From: Chlorokybus atmophyticus
Lineage: Eukaryota > Streptophyta > Chlorokybophyceae > Chlorokybales > Chlorokybaceae
Assembly: GCA_009103225.1 (NCBI GenBank)
Contig: RHPI01002438.1
Location: forward strand, 32,205 to 96,204
Direction: 5' to 3'
DNA length: 64,000 bases
This document shows positions 47,100 through 57,057 of the stretch, piece by piece. Every line of letters starts with the position of its first letter. Position 1 is the first letter of the stretch. Both the position numbers and the translations under genes were made by a program. Under the pieces are notes generated by a model. That model saw nothing but the letters and a program-made list of their open reading frames with translations, had not been told where the DNA came from and ran no database searches.

Positions 47100-47908
47100 A
47101 TGAGCAAGGCGGGGCAGCCACCGGATCTCAAAAAGTGAGAGCATGCGTGTCAAGAGCTGTTGTCCACATCGCATGGGTTGCTTTGCAGCACCATTAACTA
47201 TTACATAAGCTTCATCTGCGAATGTTGGCTGTGCACTCCATTTTTTCATCTTTGTACGTTATGCACGCTCTTGGTGAATTGATACCTCACGTTATGCATG
47301 CTGGCGCATATATGCATGATATAAGAATCTGCACGTCAGAAAGCCATAAACAATTGGTAGAATGACGCGTGTGGACTCCACTGGCTGTCGTTTATCACAC
47401 CCCTCTTGGATTAATGCTGTGTGTTGCTTTTGTGCAGGTACATGGACAAGAAGCTACAAAGTAAGCACAAATCAACACAGAGTTGCTTCCCCAGTTCTTA
47501 ATATGCCAATGTCTTTGCCTTTGCAGCTTGTTTGCATTTCAGACAGAGTCGCTATTGTTGCATGTGTGGGCGTTTGTGCGCACGTATGTGCAAACGTGTT
47601 CCAACTGCCACCCCTTTGTGTGATCGCAGTTAGGTTGAATGCTAACCGTTCGGTGACGGGGGTGCTTCGCGGCTTCGATCAGTTCATGAACCTCGTGTTG
47701 GACGAGACCGTTGAGGAGGTATCCTCGTCAGAAAAGCATCAGATAGGCATGGTGGTAAGTGAAGGGTTCCTAGATTTGCCTTGCTGCTGTTCATCTACCA
47801 TTACAGTATGCATGACATACAAGAGTGCTGAAATGTTGTTGTTTTCGCTCCCCGCAGGTGATTCGTGGCAACAGCATTGTGCTCATAGAGTCATTGGAAA
47901 AAGTGTAG
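47100..47908 (+). CDS. SNRPG: Small nuclear ribonucleoprotein SmG
   Basis: Four exons, 47100-47134, 47438-47460, 47630-47754 and 47858-47908, with phases 2, 1 and 0, give 77 aa (human 76). The first exon encodes Met-Ser-Lys-Ala then Pro-Pro-Asp-Leu-Lys-Lys; the second is a 23-nt exon with Tyr-Met-Asp-Lys-Lys-Leu. The Sm1 motif is Gly-Val-Leu-Arg-Gly-Phe-Asp-Gln-Phe-Met-Asn-Leu-Val-Leu, and the Sm2 motif is Ile-Gly-Met-Val-Val-Ile-Arg-Gly-Asn-Ser-Ile. SmG is one of seven Sm proteins that form the ring on U1, U2, U4 and U5 snRNAs. The stop lies 194 bp from the stop of the convergent Calx-beta gene, the tightest convergent pair here. Confidence 0.97.
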
Positions 47909-48102
47909 CTACTTTGCGGAGGCTGGCGTGTGTGCCCTTGTAACGTTGCTGTTTCACACACATGCAGACTCTGTTCTATGTGCATGGCATGCATGTGTGT
48001 GTGTGCCTCTAAGACTGTGCCGGCGCACTGTTGATGGCTTCAGATGAGCATGCACATAGCCAATGCGCGCAAAATCCCCATTGACTGACTGTACAGTTTG
48101 CG

Positions 48103-51100
48103 TCATCTTCTGGGTTTGGGCAAGTTGTCCAACATTGAGCCAAACCGGTCTTCATGCTCAGCGGTGTCGTGTGAACCAAGGTACAGAAACTGCTCATAAA
48201 AGGCGTCCACGCATGCGGCGACTGTCCCGCCACCGATGGCCTGCGCATGGGCGTGCATGAGCTCAACAGTTGCTTTGTTCGTGCCGGGTGCAAGCTCGGC
48301 GACGGCTCGTTGAAAGGCTTGCAGCATCGGTTGGTAAGTGGGCCCCGGCTGCTGTCCTCTATCACCTATTTGCTTAAATGCTTTCTCCACCTGCGTCATC
48401 AACAATCAGTTAAAACCCCTGCTTAGTAGTTGCTTGACTTGAATCTAGGACTTATGACATGGCAGCTTTCATCAGCCTATACCTGTGGCCTTAGTGCATG
48501 GGCGCGAACTCGCGCACACTCCACCAGCTCCGCAAGTACTCTTTCAAGCGTGATTGCATCGGATGTCTGCAGGTCAACAGTCAGTGCAGCACGTGTAGAA
48601 GTGCTGCTGTCACCCTTCACAGCAGTTGGACAGGCAAGAACCCGTATTCTCGCACCTCCGGTTTCATCTTGGCTTTGCTCTTCGCAGCCACCAAGCGCCT
48701 TTCTCCAAACGAAAGGGCGTCGCCCAATGTGCCGGCAGCCAGCCCGTCCGCCAGTGCCTGCAAGAGTAACAACGTGACATAAGAAGGTGACATGCATGCA
48801 TACTTATTTGTCTGATGAGAATCACCAAGACTGTAAGCAGTTCAGCATATTCCCTCTCTGCATGCACACACGCACCCGCAATGTGTCTGCGATGAAGCTG
48901 GAATCCAATCCGTCCAGCACTTGGCACACGATGGATTCAGCCTCGTCGCTTGTGACGGTGAGCTTGTCGCCGGCTGCCAGGCGCCGCCAGAAGACTGCAG
49001 GCTTGTTTCTGCGTACATGTATGGCGGTGCTCATCAGCGTTGCTCTCAAGGCCTTCAATACAACCAGTGTCGGGTACACATCACCGTACCGTGCGGCCGT
49101 GCAGTGAAAGGACGCGCCTTCGAGCACGCGCAGAAAAAAGGTGAGAACGCTTGACGGTAGCGGCGAGTAGATGCCACAGAGCCTGGCAAACAGCACGCAG
49201 CGATGGTCGCACGCCGTCCTGTAATGATGCCTGCGGATGGACGCCCAACATGTCAGGCCAGCAGCAGAGACATGAACAGTTGGTTGATTTCTGTTCTACC
49301 AAACGTACTTGAGCATTGTAAACAGCACGATGAGCTTGTGGTCTGCGAGTTTCTTGAGGCCGAGATGGTGGTGCAGCCACTCCTGCACAAAAGCCGGCAG
49401 GTCCTGGCTGGGAGTTCCGCAGCTCGCATCAACCTGAGCCAAAGACACGTGTGGGAGTGCATGCTGTCAATGTGCCAACAGTGCTTGTGCATACTAGACC
49501 CTCACCTTGTCTGCCAACACCTTCGCGCGCAGGATGGAGCCGATGAGGGCGCGGAGGGTCTTGGCGGGGAGTGCGTCCATCTTGCTTAAGTGCGCGCCAT
49601 GTCGCATACCCTCACCCGTGGCCCCGAGCACAGCCTGCCAGGCCGCGGGTACGCACGCCCGCACGGGCTTGATGGACTCGCGCAAAGCGTGCGCAGAACT
49701 GGCTCCGAGCAGAACGGCTCTCCCCGCCCGCCTGAACTTGAACAGTGGATCCGAGAGCGCATCCGCATTGAAGTCGTCGTCGTCATCATCATCGAGGTCT
49801 GCCGTAATGTCCTCAAGGTTGTCATTGTCATCGTTGCTGAAGCTGTCGTCGGTGTGGTCGACGATGGCCACCTCGGCGATGCACTTGCGGCCGAGCGTGG
49901 CCCCACCGGTGGGTTTGGACAGCACCACGTTGAAGGTGGCGTCACCGGCGTCGAGGAGGAAGGCGTGGTCCTCCTCGTCCATGATATGGATGTCGATCTG
50001 CTTCGGCTCAGTGTCACTGTCCTCCCACGCGATCTCCTGCAGGGCGATGGGGATGAAGTCCATGTCCGCGGCGGCTGTGCCCTCCACAGTGGAGTACCGC
50101 ACGGTCACACGGCCCGCTGACCCGCCACGCCTCTCCACCATCAGAGACACGCACCCGTCGCTCTCCGCGCACGCGTAGCGACCCGTGCTGAACTCGATCA
50201 CTCCATTCTCGCTCGCCTCCGGTGACATCTCAAACCCAGCGAGCGGCCGCTCAGACACCTGGCAAAGGTGCCCAACATTATGCATACAGACGCATGCGCA
50301 CATGCAGGTGAGTGTGCACACGCACACACATGCACACGCACACGCGCATGTGCACAGGGGCACACACACATGCACACACACTGCGCAGCAGCAGCAGCAG
50401 CACATCATAGTGCATAGTGCTGCCTCAAGTGGTATCCCCACTTGTGCATTGGCTTGGGCGATAGATCGGTGGCGCAGCTTGGCGATGATTTTCAGCAAAC
50501 GCGTGCGCTCTTGCTGCAGCTTTCCCCGGGCGGTAATGAGGTACTGTATCTGCGCGGAGTGCGCCGTGTTGCGAGTCCTGCACTCCTCGATTTTGCACTC
50601 GTACGCACCAGCGCTCTTGTCCAGCTCCGGCATCATCATATCAAGGTCAACGTCCTTCGTGCTTTGACCTATGTCATCATCCAAGTCATCAACAAGGTCA
50701 AGTGTATCTGTGGCCGCGTCCTCTTGATTAACTGTCGGCGGTGATGCTGGCTTGAGAAGCATTTCCTCCTGCAGCGCTCTCAACTCTGCCTCCAACTCTT
50801 CTGGCATTTGTTGGGCGCCTTCGCCCTCGGTCTCGGCATCTTGCGTGACATCCTCGCTGTTAGCGCGCTCGTCGGTCGGGGTGGTGTCATCCATGCCATT
50901 GTCTTCACCGGTTGCACCGCTATTGTTGATGCTCTTTTTTCGCTCCAACACGGCATTCAACACCTTGCCTGAAGAGTGGTCACGTGTATGAGTGTGGGTG
51001 CGTGCATGCGTCACTCATCACCAGTGAACTGCCTGTTATGACTACTCACCTTGCAGCTTGTTTATGATGCTCAGCAGGCCGTCTCTCTCTAGCTGCCACG

Positions 51101-54100
51101 TGCGCGCCTGCTTCGCCAGCTCCGCCTCCACGTCGCCTCCCCGCTGCCGACGCCCCTGTCACCCAATCCACACGGTCAGTAAGCATGTCACATTAATCAT
51201 CAACATTGCTGTATGATGTCCTTTCGCATTGCAGCGCTGTGTGCGCTTATGTGGGCACACGCTTTACCCCGTCTATCATTGGACTGCTAGTCGGTGTTTC
51301 AATTATGTGAGCTGCGCCTTCGTCTGTGCTCTGCATCGTGCGTTGGTTTGAGACCTCTTGGCTCTGGCCCTGACACCAGACACATTGTAAGCGTACACGT
51401 CAAGAAGTGCAGCTTGCTGTCGATCTTAATAAAAGGAGTTGTTCCCATACCTTGTGTTCAACCGATGATGTTGTGCGACGAGTTGTCGCACTGCGGCTAA
51501 TGCCACCAGTCACCGACTGCTGCGAGTGCTCTCGTTCCTCCTGCAACACACAGCAATAAATATGAACCAAGTTGAACAACTCTATCCATGCTGATTTCTG
51601 CCAGTGTTGTATGTACAGTTTAGAACCCAAACATCTGCAGGCACTCCCCCCAACAACACGTGTGCTGGGTGTTCTGCTGGTCATGTATGCAACTGCTTCC
51701 AATGTCACAGAACTGTCATGCATAGGCTTGTTGAAGTATAGTAACAGCGCACCTTAAGCGCCTCTTCCGCCTTGACGCGCAGGAGCCACTCTTGCTGCCT
51801 AGCCACCTGCTCCGCCACGAGCTTGTCCTGCCACACTCTCTCCCGCATCTGCCATGTCGGGAGGGCCAACACGTTGTTAGCTCTGCGGCAACCTGGGACA
51901 CAATAAGTGGCCAATCAAAGTCCAACTCGACACATGATGCCTCTTGTGTATCTGGTATACACCTTTTCTGCATCGCGTTCACGCTTCCGCACGCTGCGCG
52001 CTGTCGTGTCCGCCTCATCGGCTTTCTTCACTGTCAAGTCCGTGGACGCCTGGGGAAAGCAAGCAAGAGAATGAAACTACCACTTGTATAGCGTATCATG
52101 CATTGGTAGTGACTGTGACTTTGTGCTTGCTAGTGTACATGCGTTACTGAATTAAACGCGGACGCTTCAGAGACGGTCGATAGCACAAGCTTGTTCTTGC
52201 TGGCCTTGCCTGCGTGTCGTGGATGAGCTTGTGCTTGAGGACCTCCAGCAGGTGCTCGTGTTGCCGCCTGAGCTCCCGCAACGCCTTTTCAGCCTCTTTC
52301 GCCTCCTCCTCCGCCCTTCGACACATTTAAGTCACAATGTGCACTAAAGCACAGACATGCACGCTGTAATGTAGTAATACCATCCCCTGTACACACGCAT
52401 TGGGTAAAATAGAGGGGCCCCCAGTGACATCAGCAGCACACCACACGCACACCACATCACATTACTGCATGAGTGTTTCTTAACACTCATGCAGTAAGGA
52501 AACAGGCCTGCTAGCATACGCGCCTTGTATATGCACACCCAAAAGTGTGCACGCCCACGCTTAGGTGCACGCACATGTGTACGCACGTGACATTGCCCCT
52601 CACCTTTCCAACTTCCACTCCGCGATCTCCCTCTTCCTGACCTGTTCAGCATCAAACGCCACAACGCCCTCCTGCCCTTGTCCCGAACCCGCTCCAATAC
52701 CGGCCGCATTTGGGACACGACCCTCACCAGGCCGTGCCTCCGCTTTCAGGTCCTGGGACCTGCCGTCGCCGGTCCCACTTGGGACATCCGAGTCTGGGAC
52801 TTCACCACTTGGTTGCTCGTATGTTGTGTCGGTGCAGCACAGCGCGTCAAGGAAGTCCTCGCGCTCACGCAGCGCGTCGTCTTGCTGCTGGAGGAGAAGG
52901 GCGATGTCGCTGAAGTCCTGCAGGAGGTCCTCGGCGTCGGCGCCGCCCTCTCGCACCGCCACGCGCTCGTCCTCGTCCATACGCGCCTGGCGCATCCTGT
53001 CCAGGTCCTCGCGCCGCTGCAGACACAACAACTCGGCTGTGGGAATTGGAAATAGATGAGCTATGGGTAAGTTATCACTCCGTTTTAGTCTACAAACATA
53101 CCATGGCGAGTGGCGTGGTTGTTTCTGGCCTCAACATCAGCGACACATCTGCACAAGAACACAAGCTCGTACACACGCAAACACGCGTGCGCGCACACAG
53201 ACATGCGCGGACACCCATGTGTGCACATGCAAACACACGCACACGCGCACGCACGCACAAGCACCTCTCAACCCACTCTGCCCCCCCTCTCCCCTCTCCC
53301 CTCCTCGCGCGAGCGTGGCGACCGCCGCAGCCGAGATCTTCGACAGGTCCACCTGCATGCGCGCCTGCTCGATGCGCGTCGCAGCAAGCACGCCGCTGCC
53401 GGCGCAACCGGGCAGAGGCAGAAGAAGGGTCGCTTGCTTGTGGCTGTTGTGGTTGTGGTTGTGGTTGTTTCTGCGCTGCACGACATCGATGCTACTGATG
53501 GTACTGTCTCCTCCCTCGCTGTTGTCGTCGTCATCATTGTCAATGTTGTCGCTGTTGTCGTCGTCGCTGGTGCTTGCGTGGGAGCGACGACGGCGCTTTG
53601 TGGACTGCAGTGCGGCGGCCAGCTGGCACTGCTCAAGGAGTGTAACATTGGACCAGACAAATGATGGCATACGCTTGCGGGCACACACACACGGTACAGT
53701 GGACTTAACCATGCTCCACCTGTGTGACGTGCAACTGGCCGGCAAGGCGTTCCCGCTCCCGTTCGGCTTCCGTAAACGCTTCCGCAGTCCGCAGCAGCTC
53801 CCTCTCCACCTCCTACACACACTCTTATAGCCACACCCCCCTCCCCTCCCCTCCCCACCCCAACACCAAAACACCCAGCAACCCCCTCTCTCCCACTCAC
53901 CGTCCCATGGCTCGCCCTCACGGCGCTCCTCATAGCCGGCATCCTCCGATACATCTCATGGAAACACGCCCGCAGCAGTCCCTCCGCCGCATCGTCATCT
54001 GTCTTGTCCTTTGCCATCCGGTGCAAGGCCTCGGTCACGGCGGCGTGGAGGGAGTGCCAGTTGAGGAGGCGGGGGGAGCAGGCGCGGGCGCGGGACCAAC

Positions 54101-54160
54101 CGGACTCCTCATCCTCTGGGGTGATGCTGGTAGGGATGGACTCACCAGGCTCGTTGTAAC
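48103..54160 (-). CDS. Large coiled-coil protein with Calx-beta domain (5' end open)
   Basis: Firm minus-strand exons: 54160-53901, 53812-53720, then one from about 53640, several coiled-coil exons between 53.05 and 51.2 kb, 51155-51050, 50968-50442, 50258-49506, 49433-49309, 49230-48876, 48757-48656, 48566-48483 and 48390-48103; the joins I checked are in phase. The N-terminal half is helical and charged (for example Arg-Glu-Ile-Ala-Glu-Trp-Lys-Leu-Glu-Arg) with poly-Asp stretches. The 50258 exon holds a Calx-beta domain (Val-Glu-Arg-Arg-Gly-Gly-Ser-Ala-Gly, Asp-Met-Asp-Phe, Ser-Lys-Pro-Thr-Gly-Gly-Ala), a Ca2+-binding fold known from Na/Ca exchangers and adhesion proteins, then an acidic run. 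The C-terminal ~330 residues are alpha-helical and unrecognised. No membrane segment is seen, so a cytosolic or cytoskeletal role is inferred. The start codon is upstream of 54160 and not located. Confidence 0.75.
52462..52497. repeat. Perfect 16-bp-arm hairpin
   Basis: TTACTGCATGAGTGTT and its exact reverse complement are separated by the loop TCTT. It lies in an intron of the Calx-beta gene. A remnant of a foldback element or a structured intron motif are both possible. Confidence 0.85.
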
Positions 54161-57057
54161 CTAAATATGATGGACATGTCTCGGGGGCGTGAGACGTGGA
54201 CAGGCGGCGTGGAGAGCGTGCGGGAGAGCTGGACGTCCATGCCTGAGAGGGAATGCACGCGTATGGGCGTGGGCGTGTGCGTGGGCGTGCGCGTGCGCGT
54301 GCGCGCGAGCGTATGTGTCTGTGCTTGCACGGGCGGGAGTCTAACCATGCATGCTCAAGCCCATGTGTGTGCGTGTGCAAACGTGTGTGTATGTGCATGA
54401 ATGCAAAGCTACTCCTTCTCACCCTTTTTGCTGGTGCCGGCACGGTGTCAGGCCTCCCCGACCCGGACACCCCTCCATGAACATCATAGGAGCTTCGCAC
54501 AATCACAGACGACGCATACCCTGTTGGAAACGCCCCTTTCACGCCACCATTCCCTCTCCTCATTGCCTCCAAAGACCCTATCGCACCCCCACACACACAC
54601 ATGTCACAACAACAACACACGTACACACACATCACGTCTCTCCCGCTCTCTCTCGCTCGCGCTCACTCTGCTGCTGCTGCTGTTGTTGTTGTTGTTGTTG
54701 TTGTTGTTGCTGCTGCTGCTGCTGTTGGAACTGCGTCAAGTGTTGACGCGGTGTTGTTGGAGCGGCGCGCGGGGACAGCGTGTGAGGGAAGGGCTCCACG
54801 CCGGATCCGCCGCCGCGGCGCGGGGAGGGACGTGGGGTGTTGCGCGGGGAGGAGGAGGGGAAGGAGGGGGACTGCTGCTGCAAGGGAGGAGGAGAGGTGT
54901 TGGGATGGGGTGTTGTCAATGAGTGGGGATGGGTGTGTTGGTGGTGTGTGGCACGGTGTTGTATTGTGATGTGGTGCTTGTGAAGTACGTAATGGCATGG
55001 GTTGTGAGTTTGGTGACAACTTAAGGTATGCAGCAAAGCGCATTCACGCAAGGGCGTCCGATCTTGACAGTGACGCCGATAACAAGTAATGCCGTGGCGA
55101 TGGCAATGGCAACGGCAACAGCAACAACGATGACGACAACGTCACTACAACATCAACAATGGTAACAACTAAACACAATAACAGCCACCACCACCACCAC
55201 CACCACGAACAACGTTAATAACAACAACACCACCACCACCACCAACAACAACTAACCCTAACTCCGACCATCACCGGCACCACAACAACAGTCAACTTCA
55301 GATCATCCCCCTTTGAAACCCCACCTCCCACATCGGTTCGAACACCGACACCGACACCGGCACCGCCACAGCTGGCAGGGTCGCACCACCTCCTCCACCG
55401 TCCCCGTTTCGCCCGCCACGCGGCAATCCCTTGCTGCCATGCCACGACATGCTGCTGCTGCTTGCACCCCCGCCTAATGCAGTCCACCGCCTGCTGCTGC
55501 CGCTGCCGCTGCTGCTGCTGAGGGATGGAACGAGTCCCTCGTCCGCCATTGTGTGGGTGTGGGTGTGGCTATTGCAGCACCATTCTCAGCTATCTCAGGG
55601 TGATTGCCTTGGCCTGGCAGGACTACCGTGTTCTACACATCCTTGAGCGAAACAAGAGCTTAACAAGCGTTTCCTTGCTCAGTTCCAGTATAGGCTTGAG
55701 TGTGATGCGTTCCACACCAAAATGCTACTGCCATTGTTTACATCATCAGGCCTGGTCGTGAGGCACAGGTGTTGCAACAACACTGCTGCACTGTGGTCAC
55801 TGATCTGGCTTGATCTAGACACCGTGCTGGCAGCGTGCTTAAGTAACAGTGGTAGTCCGCTGCCAGCTTGTTGCTACCTGCTGATTGGGATTTTCTTTTT
55901 TGTTTCTGTGTGCGTTTGGTTTCTGGTACGGCAAGCAAACTCACGTGACCTGAGATACGAGCTACCTTAACACAGTTACGTGTCCCCTGCATCTGAAACA
56001 TCGTAATCCACGATACGCAGTTTCGCGGCAAACAACTGCGCGTTTGATTTGTTGCGCCTTTTGCAACGGATACAGGCGGCGACGTTGGCGTCGTGGTCGT
56101 CGTTGTTGTCGGCGGCGGCTGTTGTGTCCAGACGATCTTGTCAAGTCTTTGATTCGTGTGGCCCTCTGCCGGATAAGGCCGGATGAGGAGGGCGAGGGCA
56201 AGGGCGAGGGCGGCAGGTACAGTTGATGGCATGTTAGGGCTGAGCTTTGCGTGCAGCATGGTAAGTTACACTTACCCATACATACGAAGAAGTGAAATAT
56301 CATACTATGAACCAGTTGGTATCGGCACAGCACTGTCAGTTGATTTGTTGTGGTTGTGTCATGAGTTGAGTGCTCACTCCTGTTATTACCACGCTCACAA
56401 TGTTTATTATGCGTTGTTTGTACCCAGTACATTTGCACTCCAGACATATGTTGGTTACCACTGAAACCTCCGTGCGTAAAGTTTGCGTTTGAAACTGCAC
56501 GTACGTCTTGCCAGTTTGCACTCCGAATGCCTGAATAGAGCAAAATTCTCTTTTGCGCTGTTGGATGCGCACATTAGCGCCTCTGGAGTTATTGCTGTCA
56601 TTGATATACGCGACGTCATGATTGAGAAGTCAGCTGCTGTTTTACTTGCACTTATCTGCATCTTCCCATTAGTGCTTACTCAGTGCAATAAGTTCTCCAA
56701 GTTTGGTACACAGGTCATCACTGTTGCTTACTTGCGCTTCTTTATGCAACGTCATACTTGTATTGTGACAATCTGCGTGCGTGCTTTTGCCTTTGCATGC
56801 AGTGTGCATTGCAAGGATATTGATATTGCAAAGAGTGAGCAGAAGCTGCTGCGTTTGAGTAAATACCACATCAGCGTCTGCTGGTATGTTCAGCTCCACA
56901 TGCTCTCTTCCCAGCAGTTACAGTTACACTTGCACCGCACCTAAAGCCATTTATTTCCATATCCACATTCAAAAGCCACGGGCACTCCTCTCACTCGCAT
57001 ATCGCACTCAGGTTCCTTGACTAAGCCCCTCCTCGCTCCCCCATCTCACCTTTCATA
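54161..57057. other. Divergent 5' region with polyQ-like tract and microsatellites
   Basis: Lies upstream of the Calx-beta gene (minus) and CEP120-like gene (plus). It contains (GCGT)n at 54255-54320, a (CTG)n(TTG)n(CTG)n run at about 54668-54726 that would read as poly-Gln on the minus strand, (GGA)-rich sequence near 54850, and (CCA)n/(AAC)n runs at 55140-55255. The missing N-terminal exons of the Calx-beta gene are probably here. A minus frame with an in-frame ATG at about 56229 begins with a hydrophobic Ala-Leu repeat like a signal peptide, but nothing else supports a gene. The rest, to 57057, shows no feature. Confidence 0.45.

Noticed and set aside
55738-56259. 173-codon minus frame beginning with a signal-peptide-like Ala-Leu run
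   Set aside because: The rest is low complexity (poly-Thr) and unlike a protein family; kept only as a remark in the intergenic entry.
56483-56944. 153-codon open frame on plus
   Set aside because: No motif, codon bias or splice context; likely chance in the 5' region of CEP120.
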